From Adineta vaga (Eukaryota > Rotifera), in contig CP075496.1 in NCBI GenBank assembly GCA_021613535.1, positions 2,852,001-2,916,000 of the forward strand: 64,000 nt of DNA, in the 5' to 3' direction. The translations under genes and the position numbers were made by a program. Shown one piece after another: positions 14,304 to 28,115 of the stretch; position 1 is the first letter of the stretch; each line of letters starts with the position of its first letter. The notes under the pieces are model-generated. The model was not told the origin of the DNA. It ran no database searches and saw only the letters and a list, made by a program, of their open reading frames with translations.

Positions 14304-15919
14304 TCATGTTGCTTCAGCTAATATATTCGATGGGATTGTTGTTGATGTGGATTGATAAATCGATACATCATCATGATTTGGTAATAATTGAGATCGTTCA
14401 TTTGATATCGGTGGACGAGTAAGAAATCGTCGAATTAAATGTTCCCAAACACCATTATAAATACCCATACCAATGACCAAAAAGGCAAAACCTAGAGGAA
14501 TAAAACAATTAAAAAGTTTGTTTTTCAAATGAAATCTTTTACCTAAGATCTGTAATGGATAGAAGGCTTGCCATTGTAATGCTAATGATACTACCCAAAT
14601 AATTAATGTTCGACCACTATCAAGTACCATACGTGTTGTTGATGATAATTCTTTTGTTACAGAAATACCAGCAAAATTAAAAAATGCAATTGAGAAAACA
14701 TTTCCTGAAAAATTGAAATGAGTTGAATTGAAAAAATTTTAATATTAACTAAATTCTTACCCATTGTTGCAAGAATAATAATCCAATTTCCTCGCATTTG
14801 ACAGAGTGCGGATGGAACATCTTCAAGGCGATGATCTGGACCCGAGTTTGATGTTGGTACAATAATAAAATAAAACTAATCAATAGAAAAGGTAAATATT
14901 CAAGATTCTATCATTAAAATTAATTTACTGGTATAAGTAATAAACCAAGTGTCGAAAAGCCAAATATTCCTTCCCAACCAACTGCTTGTAAAGGTGGAAT
15001 ATTATATTTTCCAATAAAACGTTCTTCATAGACAACCTAAAGAAATAGAATTTATGACAATGAACTAATTCAAAGTCTATTCATACTTGACAACTTGTAA
15101 ATAACATTGCAATTAATATCAATACATCACCTATAATTTTTTCTGTATTTGTATGACTACCTTCTGGATGATTAGAAAAAAGTATATCCGATACACCAAT
15201 AACGGCAAGACCAGCAACAACAGCGAAAATGCCAAGCCAATGTTTCCATGTTAATTTCTTTCGAAGAAATACAACACTAAAATTGATACAAAAGAATATC
15301 ATACTTCTGTATTTTCTTCCTTGTCTTTTCTTTCTACCTACCTAAGTAAAGCAGTAAATACCATGACGATCCTCGTAACATTTGAAATGAACTTGCACTT
15401 GTATAATTCAAAGCAATATATGATAAACATGTCGATGTCATATCACAAATTGATGCAACCCAAAAAATTAATGGATTAAATGTTTGTTCACCATCGACTA
15501 ATCGAATGTCTTTTTGAATCTTTATTGGCCAATAACGAACAATTCGAGATGATGCATCACCTTTATAAGTCATTCGTTCAATACGATATTGAGCAGTAGA
15601 ATACCAGATGAATTTAAATGCTAATAAACATAGAAATTCACCCAAGAACATTCCAACACCCTAAAATAACAAACAAAATCTTATCGATAAAACAAAACTA
15701 GAAAGATTTGATTTTACTTGAAGAAATGGATGTTCAAATGTAACATTTTCACCTGATCCATCACAAAAATGAGATGTTTGTCTAGAAAAATCCATTCTAT
15801 ATCATTCAAATGAACAATTCTTTTCCTTACCGATCAGCCCATTTTGTTGATAAAGTATTTATACTTCCAGTAATTAACATAAGAGCAGCTAAAAATAATT
15901 GATACGGCGTAAAAGCCAT
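14304..15919 (-). CDS. SLC35F6: SLC35F6-like nucleotide-sugar-transporter-family membrane protein
   Basis: The start MAFTPYQLFLAALMLITGSI and INTLSTKWADR match the SLC35F6 (C2orf18) N-terminus closely. GMFLGEFLCLLAF, ASICDMTSTCLSYIALNYTS, QMLRGSS, VFLRKKLTWKHWLGI and VVAGLAVIGVSDI follow, then GMGIYNGVWEHLI near the end. These are hallmarks of the EamA/DMT fold with about ten membrane helices. A short cytosolic tail carries a dileucine-like sorting signal (NERSQLLPN), consistent with the lysosomal location known for SLC35F6. The substrate is unknown in the family. Several short introns are present and the length is complete. Confidence 0.9.
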
Positions 15920-16262
15920 GTTTAATCTATAAATAAACAGAAAATATTTCACAAGAATGACTATAGACTACTTAGTATAGATTCTCTTTCGTTTTTTTTT
16001 ATTACATAAACATAGAAGATAAAGAACAAGAAAAGAAATCATGGCCTGAAATAAATCACAAGTATCATCTTTTGATATTACGATTGAAATGAAAGAATAG
16101 ATCGATTTGATTTAGATTTATAACGAACGTTTCGAAATGAATGATAAATATGATGTTTTTTCATTAATTTTCTTCGATTCAAATATCTTTCATTCAATCG
16201 AATATAACTAGAAATGAATATTTAAATATTTTCGAATAAGGATTTCTTTTCTGTGTGAAGAC

Positions 16263-17909
16263 TTACATAAATATTACTAATGTTAAAAAATGAAAAAAAC
16301 AAGCAAGAAAAAAGATCAAATTTGGATAAATATCGATTGTATATGAATAGAGAAAATTAAATAGAAATGATCCAATTAATGCATCAATCGATTCAAATGA
16401 TGCAATTATAGAAAAGATTTTACCTGAAAACAAATATTCAAAAAAAACATTAACAATGCGATCAAACAAACAAATACCTTCTTCATTATGATTACAAATC
16501 TTTGATAGATAAGATCGTATGCCTACTATAACATATGATGATAACATACCAAAGAATGGAACTATGTATATATTTTAGATAGATAGATAGATAGGAAAGT
16601 AGCTTTCTTTTACTAATGAAAAGATGTGATTTGAAATGAATTTGTGTATAAAGAAAATCACTAATAAATTTTGATAATATACCTAATATAATACATGTGA
16701 TATCATTTATGTTGAATAGATATCGTAAGATGGGTAATAAAACTAATAAACCAAATGTAAGTGTAAATGATTTCAATCCACGAAATAATCCATAGAGAGT
16801 AGGAGAAAAAGACAGTGGATTTCTTTTCAAATAAAGATAAACTATAGATGATTCACCTAAATATTAAATATCAATTATTTGAGGAACAAAAAGATACTAA
16901 TGTAAAAAATTAACAAAGCAAAAAAGAAACATAGGTAAGAATTAGTCATATTTACCAATACTTGTTAAACTAAATAAACATAACAAAACACTTATCTTCA
17001 ATGGAAATCGAGAAGAAAACGAAATTTTCGTTATATTTTCATTTACAGAATACTTAACATCCTCACATCTATGAAATTAACTTACATACTGAATAACAAA
17101 CCACCTAAAGCTAAAAGAAGATATCTTCGTTGATGAAATTTTCTTCGTTTAAATAAAATTCGAAAAGAATCTTTAATTTCCTTTTCAATTGATAAATTTT
17201 CATAGAAATTCTTCCATGTAAATACATTTCGTTGAATTATACAAACTTCATCGACATAGAATTGAATATAAACAATATTAATTAAATGAAGACAAATAAT
17301 CAGAATAAAATTCCATTGAAAACCAATCCAATCAAGTAATATTCCACTTAAAATTAATCCTATTGTTGAACCAAACATAAAACATGATTCAATAATAGCC
17401 ATCGATTCTCTTCGATCTTCTTTCCTTGTTAAATGTGTTAAATAATTATATAAAATTGAAAACATTATAGAAGATGAACCAAATAAATTGAAGATAATAT
17501 TTGAGAAAAAAAAGATTTTAAAAGTCAAATGAGATTCAATTATTGATAAAATTAAATTCATCAATGTAGCTAATATACAACTAAGATTAACAAAAATCAT
17601 TGGAATTTTATGAGAATATTTTTCTGACCATGTAACATAAATAATCGAAATAAATATCGATGGAATTGCATAAATAATATTAAAAAACATCACATATATC
17701 GATGTATATTTCTGTATTATACTTTCAAAATGTTTGGAAATCGTTTTTGAATTACATGTTGAAATATTAAAGAATTGATAACAAACTTGTCGATAGAGAA
17801 GTGCTTCATCAGTTGGAATTGCTAAATGAATTGCAAACATATAGAGAAAAACAATGGGTTCAATACTAATTGATTTCCACCATGAAAGATTTTCTTTTCT
17901 TATCAACAT
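16263..17909 (-). CDS. MFS transporter, SLC46-like (proton-coupled folate/solute type)
   Basis: The first exon encodes 275 residues starting MLIRKENLSWWKSISIEPIV. It has the SLC46-type first helix (IEPIVFLYMFAIHLAIP), a glycosylatable extracellular loop with paired Cys (CYQFFNISTC), and helices 2-6 with RKEDRRESMAIIE between them. Further exons give helices 7-12 (ESSIVYLYLKRNPLSFSPTL, YGLFRGLKSF, FIVAS-like loops, KIFSIIASFESIDALIGS). The overall plan matches the SLC46 solute carriers. The substrate cannot be read from sequence. The last helix ends TLVIFM and stop at 16263. That stop overlaps a consensus donor (ATGTAAGT), so an alternative tail exon at 16171-16078 is possible. Confidence 0.75.
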
Positions 17910-18187
17910 TGTGTAGTATCATATGACTGATAGACATAAGGTGTGATCGAAAGATTCATACATACATACAGAAATCAAGGGGATTCGTTATTGTATTTGA
18001 ACAGAGAATATATTTTTACAATTAGAGGGCGCTATTTATCGGAGAAATTTCATAGAGAGAACTGCTCGACGATTTTTCATTGTTATCAGTTAAAAACACA
18101 TGGAAATGGAAAAAAAAGATATTTTTTTGTTTTATTCAGATAAACATGAGTAAAAATTGAATTCTTTTTGAAAGAATAAATGAACTG

Positions 18188-21015
18188 TTATTTTTTAGCA
18201 CTAGTTGCTCTAGGTTTAGCTAATTGTTCAATAGCATCTTGACGTTTTTGTTGTTTACTAATTACTTCAATACTCGGAAAATGTTGACTGACAGTTTGAA
18301 GAATTTTTTGATTGCGTTTTTTCATATCTTTTTCTTGTTTTTCTTGACGAGCTTTCAATGATCGATCACGCATTCGTTGTTGTGTTATCATCGAATTTAA
18401 ATTTCTAAAATAACAAAAAAAAAAATTCCAATCAATAATTCATTGATGATCGTTATTCGTTATACTTATATGTTAATGGCTCTTCAGATCTTTGTGTAAG
18501 ACGTTGATGAAGATTTTCAATTTCATCATTTTCAAGTTTAACACCTGATTTCTATAACTCATATAAGTAGATAATGGCATGATTATTTTCATTCGTATTT
18601 CTTACAATTATATTGAGAGTCACATCTTCTTTATTCAATTCTGATTTGTTTGATTTATTTAACATTCGAAAATATTCTAATATTCTCCAATTTCTTTCAT
18701 CAATATGTTGAATTACCGTACGCATTGAATCGTTCTTTGTTGCTAAAATACAGTAAAGAAAATTAATCGTTTCTATATGGGTTACGATGGATTTCTAATG
18801 TTTCAAACAATTACCTGTTTGTCGACCAAGTATATCATGAACAGGAATTTCACAATCATATTTCAATACGAATTCTTTTCGTTTAGCAATTGTTTCTGCA
18901 AGACGAACTGTTGATGAATAAACAGTTATACCCTACAGAAAAAGAAAGATAAACAATTTCTATCAAATCAAATCTTTATTCTACCGAAAGATCAAGCATA
19001 TTCACTGCACTTGTATGATTATCCACTGCTTGAATGATGTATTGAGCACCATGTGTTGTGATTGGATTATAAGCAAGCTAGAAAACAAAATAGAATTGTT
19101 GTTGAACTATTCTTCTTGAGAATCGAAAATTCTTCTTTATATTACATTTAAATTTTGAAGTGTTGCATTTTTTGCCAATCCTTCGCTAAGTAATTTTGCA
19201 CTTGTCCATTCAATATTACAATTACTTACATTTAAACGTTGTAAAACTTTATTTACAGTTAAAACTCGTCGAAGTGCAACACTTCCATCATAATTTAACC
19301 CACTCCATGATATATCTAATTCTGTTAAGCATTGATTAACCTGTTTTTTTGTTCGAAGAAAAGAACTAATGATATAAGTCAAATTCCAAACAAAATTAAC
19401 TATTTACTTCAATTCCACGAAAAAGTGCAATCGATGCAAAACTTCGTATTGAATTATAACTTAAATTTAAATATGATAAACTTGTATTATCCGCTAGAAT
19501 AACAAAAATTTTATATCATCAGAAAATGAGAAAATCTCTATACTTAATGCGCTGCCAATAAAAATACAAGCATTTTCTTCTAATTTATTTCCTGTTAAAT
19601 TAACTTCAATCAATCTTTGATGTCGACATAAATCACCTATTTTTAATCCATAGGAATCTTGAATATCACAATTTGCCAATGATAAATAGAGTAATGATGG
19701 AAGTTTATCAATGATTGTTACTAATGCTTCAAAACCTCGTCTTCCAATTTTATTATTAGATAAATCTAATAAAGTCAATCGAACACATTTAATTAATGCT
19801 TGACAAAGAACACAAAGTGATGGTGATGTTAAATTCACTGAATGTAATGTTAAACTTTCTAAATTTGATTCAATTGCTGTTGCAAATGCACGAAAATCAT
19901 TGAAAGAAAATGATCGATCAGTAATATTAATTGTATCATAAGGAAGAAAACCACGAATTTGCCAATCAACTGTTATATCAAGTGTTTTACAACTATTTTC
20001 ATAGATATGAACTCGTGCTAGAGTAGAAATAAAAAAACAATTTCGTAAAGAAATGAATGAATTTGTCTATTACCATTTTCAGTTGGAATTTTACATCGTA
20101 ATGGAACGAGAGTTTCAGTTATTAATTCAGATTGATATTCAAGAGGTAAATTAATTTGACCAAAACTTTGATTTGATCGATTAGTTCGATGAGCAGATAA
20201 TTTTTCATTGAATGTTAATCGAGGTGGAATAAACTTTTCACGTTCTTCTATCAAATAAGTTCAAAAATAGACAAAGGAAATGATATTTTTCAGATTATTA
20301 AGATAATTATCTACACAATTCTTCTTTATGATTGTCTGAAAAGAGAAGTTGTAATTGTAATATTTTCTAATTCACTCTCAACTAAACATCGCACTTGAAA
20401 TGATGTGGAAGAGTTTCTAATGTAAAACAACAAAAATAAAATTCTTCCACTTTACAAACTGTTGATAATTGTCGTCAAACTAACAGAAGAATGTTTTGGA
20501 AAACAATTTACTTCGTATCCTTCTTTTTTTTTAAATAAAACTGATTGAATTTAATCAACGAATCGTTAGTAATGAAAGATTATTTTTGTGTCAGAAATAA
20601 GTACATAGTAAATTTCTATTGGAACTTTTCGATAATCAAAGAAATCATTGCTGAATTAAATGATTTTTCTATGAACTCTCAACTATTATTAATCAGTAAA
20701 ACTTGGATGTATAATTTAAAACTTCAATTAATAAATCATGTATAGCCTCTCATACTGTTACTAATTCCACACAACATCTGTTCAATGTACTCTTTTTTTT
20801 CTTAACCTTTTGTATTTTATCTAATACTATTCGACTTCTGATTTCTGGGAAAAGGAAGGCCAAAGTTACTTTCTATTTAATAAAGAATAAAAAAAAGTGT
20901 ATCAATTTAAATCAATTAACAATTATCTAAATTTTGCAAATTCTTTCATACAAATACCTGCTTGTTCATCATCTAAATCAGTATCGAAACTGTCATTATC
21001 ATCATATTGTTCCAT
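18188..21015 (-). CDS. Ribonuclease-inhibitor-type LRR protein (LRRC74-like)
   Basis: A short acidic first exon (21015-20958, MEQYDDNDSFDTDLDDEQAG) splices across about 710 nt to EEREKFIPPRLTFNEKL. The centre is a run of RI-type LRRs: LTLLDLSNNKIGRRGFEAL, LLYLSLANCDIQDSYG, IEVNLTGNKLEENACI, LSYLNLSYNSI, LTELDISWSGLNYDG, LQRLNVSNCNIE and LQNLNLAYNPI. After them come FVLKYDCEIP and an EF-hand-like helix pair (NKEDVTLNIIKSGVKLENDE), then a basic coiled tail ending KPRATSAKK. This order of LRR array followed by an EF-hand-like segment is that of LRRC74 proteins. Those are often found in ciliated or testis tissue. The molecular role is unknown. Confidence 0.75.
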
Positions 21016-21751
21016 GAGTTCTGATTGTTAATATCACAAATGTAAAATAGACACAATCGAGCAAACAATGACATTTCTTTCTTTCTTTTTTTCTCTTCTC
21101 TCGTCTATTTTCTCAAATATTTTATGTTGATTACATGCTATTGACAGCCGAATGCTATTTAGCTTAACGGAAGAAAAATCTTTCTATACGTCAAAGAAGA
21201 AGAAGTAACATCAATTAATACCTGGTTTTTCTTCTTTTTCCTTTTCAATTAGTTGAAAAAATAGGGAACGATCAAATTTCATTTTTTTTTTTGTTTTTTT
21301 TTAATATAATAAATAAATTGACAAGAACAACAATCAATACAACAAAAGAAATGTTCTTCAAATGAAAAGATCTAAGAGATGCGTCGAACGCTTGAACATA
21401 TTTCAAATGAATAGGAAGAACACAATAGACAACACAAAAAGAAAAAGAATACACATGAAATTTTTTTTCCATTTTTTTTTGTTTTCTTCAAAAGGTAAAT
21501 AATCAACGGGAGGAAAAAGATTTTCTTGTTTTCTAATAAAGAATAACAACAGCAATGAAATGAAAGAATCAGAATATATATATATATAATGTATATACAA
21601 GAAAATACGTGAATGGCTCTCTTGGTTAATTTCGATGTTTTCTTTCGAACTGTTCAAACACACACACATATAGAAATATAAGCTCTTAAAGATCATCTTC
21701 CTGAGAGAGCAAACATACACATATGTATTCGAATTGTTTCAATTATTGGAA
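21016..21751. other. Spacer between LRRC74-like start and exportin-1 stop
   Basis: About 735 bp, T/A-rich, with homopolymer tracts near 21281-21302 and a TA run near 21573-21585. A 105-codon antisense frame (21403-21720) is hydrophobic low-complexity sequence and is not supported. It should contain the LRRC74-like promoter and the XPO1 3' UTR. Confidence 0.5.
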
Positions 21752-24700
21752 TTAATCTTGCATATCCTCAGGTATTTCATGAGGATTAAGAATACCTAAA
21801 GATAAAAAAAAGAAAATCGATATTGATTTTACATTATTTCTTTTTGAACTTACCGGGAACACTCATTTGAACAAGACGTTTTTCTTCAGCAGCACGTTTT
21901 AATGTTTGTTCACGATCTTCCAAATATAAATCAGAAGTATCATTACCAGTTGCTTCACGTATTTGAACGAGAAAATCACGTAAATGTTCTTTAAAACCTG
22001 CAATATCTTGATCAAATGTAACAAAACCTTCGATGATAACTTTAATTTGATTATCTTGTAAATGTGAAAAAGCTGTTTTTAATAAATTTGCCATGAATTG
22101 TTGAACATAAAGTAAATTTTGTGATGGATCTTGAACTTCAGAAGCTAATGGAACTTTAATTAAACCTTGTTCAGCAATTAAAAATAGATTCGCTAAGATT
22201 TGCGAATGAGCCGTTAAACCTTTGAAGAGAAAAAAATTCAATAGTGACACATTATCAACTTATGTAGATCTTCACATTCGTGAACATCTGACACTTTTCA
22301 ATTATTCAATCGATCTATTTACCTGATGTATGTGAACATTCAGCAACTACAGCAAAGATATGTTGCATGGTTTCTAAGTAATAAACTTGATAAAATGTTT
22401 GTGCTGCTTGTGGATCACATGCTTGAAATTTTCTTAACATTGTTTGAAGAATTTCTAATCCTAATTCTGATATTGTTCTCATTGTATGTTTCAATGCCCA
22501 CATAATTGAATCATAGACAAGTTTAAATTGTGTCGCATTCAATTCTAATAATGCTAGAAAAACAAGACAAATATTTTCTTAAAAAACAAAAAAAAACAAA
22601 ATACTAATTTTACCTGAAAAACAAACATTTGTTACTGATTGAAGAAGTATATAGAAATCTTTTCGATGATCAGGATAATCTTCAAAATTTTTATCAATCA
22701 TATGAAGTGTATGTTCAAATGTTAAATCAAATATTTCAGGTATACGATTTGTTAAACGAGTTTCAAGTTTTGTTATTAAAATAGCTAACATATTTAATAC
22801 TTCAGATTCTCGTGCATCAGGATGACAATCACGATAATCATTTAAAACAAATGTAAATAATGGATTTAAAAATTGATCAAGTATTTGTTGATAATTATTA
22901 GCTTTGGCAAAATAATTTCCAATTAAAATTAATGTATCTTCTTTAATAGCCATCATTGATTTAATTAAACGTTGTTTAACAACCATTGGACCATTGATAT
23001 GTATAGCTTGATTGATATTTTCAGATGTTACTCTATAGATATGTAACATATCTTGATAAATTTTTATTAATTGATGAACATATGGAGCACCTAATGCTTT
23101 CGATGCACGAATATTTGTTTTGAGAATATTTAATATGTTACTAACAACTTCAGGATCTTTTAAACAATCAACAGATTTTTTCGCTTCATTAATCACTGTA
23201 TTCCAAACATCATTGGGTAATTGCATATATTTTTCAATTAATTTCGTTTGTTGAACAACATCAACACTTGCAGCAATCATATTTCCAATAGCTTCATAAA
23301 ATGTATGAACTTGATGTGGTTCCAAATGACAAATAATTCCATTGATATTTGTTAAAATTTCATCAACAAATGGTTGTGATTCACCCAATTGAATTGTAAT
23401 AAAATGTCGACGACATTTTTGAGCTATTTTTATAAATGTATCACAAGCCATATCTTGTACACCTTCATGTGTTTCTATTATAGGAGAGAGAGAAAGAAAA
23501 AGAAATCAGAGAAAATCAATCGTTGATATTATCTTTACCATGCATAAATTCAAAAAGTTTATTGACAACAGTCTTGAGAAATTTCCAATGCGCACGAAGA
23601 AAACGTGGATATTGACCAACAACATACATAATATTTGAAGCAATGATAGCTTTATTATCTTTACCACGTTTTTGTTCACATAAACCAAGTAATTCCTAAT
23701 GAAGTTCACATCATTTAAAAAACCGAAGATATTTTTCAAAGAAAAAAAGTGTTTACTTTAATAACAGTTACAAGAAAACGTTTTTCATCATCTTCAACCA
23801 TGGCGCCTGAAATTGAACCAATTGCCCAACATAGCTAAAAGAAAGTACAAATTTGGATCGCATGACTTTCATCAACAGTCAATAGGTCAATTTCGTAGAT
23901 GGACGAAAATGGAATGTCAACACACCCTCATTTTTCAGATCACTACTTACTGTATTTAAATTTTTCCATGACCATTCTGTGCCATTGACTTGATTAGCTA
24001 ATTTTTCTGTCATAATTGATTCTGTATCAACATAATCCAAATGTGTTAAATAAACTAAATTAAAACAAAATAAAGAATTTGATTTTTATGATTCTATTTA
24101 CACTTTTCTTACCCAATGTTTCACGCATATTTTTATAGAGATTGATAGCATCAGTATCTTTCATAAATTCTCGTACAACTTCTCCACGTTCATTTTCCAC
24201 AACTAAAACTTCTTCTGGTCGAGCCATACGTGATATCATTATTCGTCGAACCTATTCATAAACAAAAATCAAAGATTTATCTTTCGGAAAATTTCTTTTC
24301 CTACTTTTGAGAGAATAACAGCATAAAATTGTCGACGTGTTGGAGTATTATTATTATTTCGAAGATATACTACTGCTTGTTGATGTGGAATTTCTCGATA
24401 CAGTTCAGCACTTAAAATATTCCAATATTCTAAGCATATTTTAAAGATTTCAATTTCTTCAACTTCTGATGTTAAAACAAGATATTGTAAGGCTTCAAGT
24501 AATGTTTCTTTTAAATCTTGTGTACGTTCAATTAATATTCCATGTTCTTTTAAGAAATTCGATAAAAATAAAGCTAAATTTTGAATAAATTTTTGATCAT
24601 CATCTTTTGCCGAACGATAAGCACCTTTTAAATCAATTGTTAAGGGCATAATCTAGACAAGAAATAAAAATATGAGATTGTATAAATCTTTATTGGTTTT

Positions 24701-25936
24701 TTAGCTTTACTGTTTTCAATTGAATCATAGTACGACGAAAGAAATCAATAAATTTATCTTCATATTGAGAAACTTGAATATTTGCTAAAAATTCAAATGA
24801 TTATTATCATTTTGATCTCTTTTTTTTTAAATACAATTACCTATTTCAGTTAAACAACGAAGTGTTACATTACGAAACATTGGTACAGTAAAGAATGTAT
24901 CAATAAGTGTATTGACCATATTTGTTTCAAAGATATAGCCAAGTGGTATCCAACTAAGAAATCGTAAGAGTGTTTCTAATGTTACCAAAAGTAATGGTGG
25001 ATGACGAGATTTATCCTATAAACATTGAATTTTATTATTTTATACTAAAAATCTAAATTATTCGAATGAGATTTTATTTACCACAACATATTCGCAAAGT
25101 TGAAAGATTTTCGTAAATTCATTACACATTGTATCTTTGAGATGTTTTACCTTTGCTTGCGTCATTTGACCTGATGAAAAATCGAATACTTCTTCACTAA
25201 AAGATCACATTTCAAGTATATACATATAAACAAAACTTTAGTTTCAAATTGTACCTAAGAAGTTTCAAAATTTCCAAATTATTTTGACACATTGATTCAC
25301 TTGTTTTACTTGCTTCAACAATATCACTTATAAAATTTGGCCATTTCTTAGGCCATTCATGTTTCAATATCTATAAAAGACAAGATTTTCTTCAATGAAT
25401 AATAATTATCAAATCATCTGATTTACTTGAACAAGAATAATATTAAGTTTATTTAAATAAACTTTTTCACGTTCCATTAATTCCGGATTTTGTGAATGAG
25501 ATATGACCATACTAACGATAAATTGTTTAATTGCTTAAAAAGAAATTCATTTGAAATTTTCTTTTATTTCATTCAATAAAAATTTGTGTCCTACCTTCAC
25601 ATTGTTCTTTTGGTAAAGCTTTCCAACGTGCTTTAATCGTCTTTTCCAGAATTTGTAATGCATAATATTTAGTTTCTTGACATTTTGAATATTCCAAAAT
25701 ACTATCAACTTTTGTCCATGCATCGGGATGATCACGTAAAACATTTAATACTTCACTTGCTTGTCTTTGCTGAAAAGAGAAACAAATTTTAAAATCAATT
25801 CAAAGAATAATCATATACATACGGCATCACCCTGTCCTCGATACATGGTATTGATAACAGCATCAAGAATATTAACGTCAAAAGTTGTTTGACCGTCAAA
25901 GTTTAATAATGATTGAGCTTGTTCAAGTAATTGCAT
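21752..25936 (-). CDS. XPO1: Exportin-1 (CRM1), nuclear export receptor
   Basis: XPO1 carries leucine-rich NES cargo with RanGTP through nuclear pores. The start [20 protein letters not shown] continues to [21 protein letters not shown]. The importin-beta N-terminal domain includes [18 protein letters not shown] and [20 protein letters not shown]. The HEAT array includes EYMVVFL-region equivalents, [36 protein letters not shown] and [20 protein letters not shown]-type repeats. The tail ends [12 protein letters not shown], like animal CRM1. The NES-groove segment [15 protein letters not shown] keeps the cysteine equivalent to human Cys528, the leptomycin B target. There are many short introns, and the protein is full length (about 1,070 residues by estimate). 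Confidence 0.97.
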
Positions 25937-27817
25937 GTTTTGCTTTTTGTTTTAGAGTCACGTGTCAAATGTCGTTTAAGAAAAGAAAATTAGAATGAAA
26001 GAGAAAGAATTGATCTCGTCTATGTCGAAAACCGTCCACAGTCAAGAAGAAAAAGTCCAAAGTCAGAAAGAAGTTAGTAGAAAGTGTCTTTGTCGGACAA
26101 TGCTCAACTACATATCTTAAAAAGAAAAGATAATGAAGAATCAGAAAATTTTCATTTTGAGTATTAAATCCCTTCATTTTCATAGCATTTAAGTAATAAG
26201 AATCATTTACATAAGAAGAAAAAATAGAACGACGGAATAGACAGTCAATGTTATCATACGATATGTTTACTGTTTGCTGAATTAGAAATTCTCCAATCAG
26301 AATAGTTCTTCAAGTAATGTGTCATATCCATGTTTTACCTACAACGATTCTTTCTTTGTTCTTTAACATATATATCATATTATATTAATATCATTAAGCT
26401 GAGCTGATTCGAACTGACCTTTCATTTCAAACGTAAATAGATTAGTAAGGTTAATTCGAAAGCAAAGGAATGATCAATCTATACATCTCATTGTGAATGC
26501 ACGATAGATGACTAATCTAATCTTCTCTCGAAATTGTACTAGAAAATGAATAATAATGCTGAGTAGGAAAAATTTATCTTACTTTTATATTCGAAATATG
26601 AATGAATGAATGATTCACTTAACCTTTGATATAATGAGTTCTAGAAATCTTTCGAACATGTGTTCTTTTTGAGTTTTAATCAATTGAATTATTCATACGA
26701 TCGCCTAGAAGAATTGGTACGATTTTATCATATCAATTTGTTGTCAAGCCTTGAAGATATAACACAATTTATCAATCATACATTATACAAATCATTCGCT
26801 AAAATATCTACATACTTGTTTGTGTAATCTTCATAGATTAGCTTACTCAATTTCGTTTTGAGTTTCAAAAAATACAAAATGTTGTGTAAGATTTACAACG
26901 TACACAAGCATAGCTTTTTTCTAACCGTAGTTATTGTGAATTCCTGTAGAAGTTCATTCGGGATCTTTTCTGATAATTCAAGGACATTTATAATTAATAA
27001 CAAGATAAATAGATATTATCCAGTTCGTATCAGCATTTTGTTCTAGGATTTTTCTTCTGAGAATACTAAAAACCGAACCTTCGGATGAATAAAAGTCATT
27101 CTCTGGGAAGATCTAAAGAATTCAGCATTCATTTTCTTACTGCTATATATATATCATTGTTTCATATCTTTCGTATGATCGATTGGTCGGTACAAACATG
27201 AAAAAATGTCAGTATTTTGAATATTAGACTAGGTTATGTATTTAAACGATTGAAATCTTTACAAAAATTAGGGAAATGTTCTACGAAAGTCAAACTTGAC
27301 TTGTTAATAGTGTTCAAAAAATATATTTTGACATATTCAAATGAACCATCGAAATGAAGAGATTTAATTATGTTCTGAAAACATTCTTCTCATACATCAA
27401 CATACAAATTATCAAAATTTCTTATTCGATATTAACAGATTTATTTTTGTAAACAATACACTCGTGTCTATTGCGATCTTGCCGGAAAAACATCGGAAGA
27501 TAAAACTGCAGAAGATGATCTTGTCGGATTAATTTTTTCTCGTTCCTTGTTGATGAGAGTCTATGAATGCGGACATCTTAATTATTCAGAATTATCACCC
27601 GTTTCATACCCTCACACTGTCGAGATCTGATTTGAGAAGAAAGTTTTTCTTTTTTCTCTCTTTCCGTTCAAAAGAAATAATAATATTTCAGTTTTGCAAA
27701 TAATTCGATAATTTGAAATATATTCGGACGGATTGGATTAATTTAATTTAAAAAATTGGATGAATTTAAAAGCATGAATCAATTTATGAATGGAAGATCA
27801 CTTCTTCTTGTTGTTTT
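25937..27817. other. Long intergenic region, no supported gene
   Basis: About 1.9 kb containing the XPO1 promoter side and unassigned AT-rich sequence. A 64-codon open stretch at about 27437-27631 (+) with less biased composition was inspected and not accepted. No repeats beyond short TA runs, no RNA gene and no splice-linked exon set was found. Confidence 0.5.
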
Positions 27818-28115
27818 TTAGGTATTAATTGATGATTTTGTTCGTTCAACTTGTGCCATCCAGTTGTTCATTGAAGTTCCATAAATCATATCCATATCGA
27901 ATACGATTTCTTTTCTATATTTTGTTTTTAATTGATCGATATGACGAGTTTTGAAAATCTTTTTTAAAAGTTCTGTTATATAACGCAATATACTTAATTT
28001 TCCTGTTAATAACCACAAAATAACATAGTATAGTAATCGAAATTATATACTTACTTGTTTCAAACATATGTAATAAAAGAACGAGGATGAAAATCGATTC
28101 AACAAATGCATACAT
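27818..28115 (-). CDS. Small orphan protein with N-terminal membrane segment
   Basis: Two exons splice in frame (28115-28055 and 28002-27818, donor GTAAGT, acceptor AACAG) to give 81 residues. The start MYAFVESIFILVLLLHMFET is a signal peptide or anchor. It is followed by a basic amphipathic part (RYITELLKKIFKTRHIDQLK, then TKYRKEIVF) and DMDMIYGTSMNNWMAQ. I do not recognise a family. The intron length (52 nt), consensus sites and preserved frame support a real small gene. The short length and lack of homology leave doubt. It is divergent from CK2 alpha. Confidence 0.4.

Noticed and set aside
21403-21720. 105-codon minus-strand frame between LRRC74-like and XPO1 genes
   Set aside because: It is hydrophobic low-complexity sequence spanning TA and T homopolymer runs, with no homology signal.
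26395-26425. TTCGAA-containing stretch resembling a tRNA T-arm on the minus strand
   Set aside because: The flanking bases do not form the 5-bp T stem, and no acceptor stem or A box is present.
27437-27631. Open stretch of about 64 codons (CDLAGKTSEDKTAEDDLVG region) after an AACAG acceptor-like site
   Set aside because: Composition is less biased than its surroundings, but I found no upstream exon or ATG and no family; it is below the threshold for a feature.
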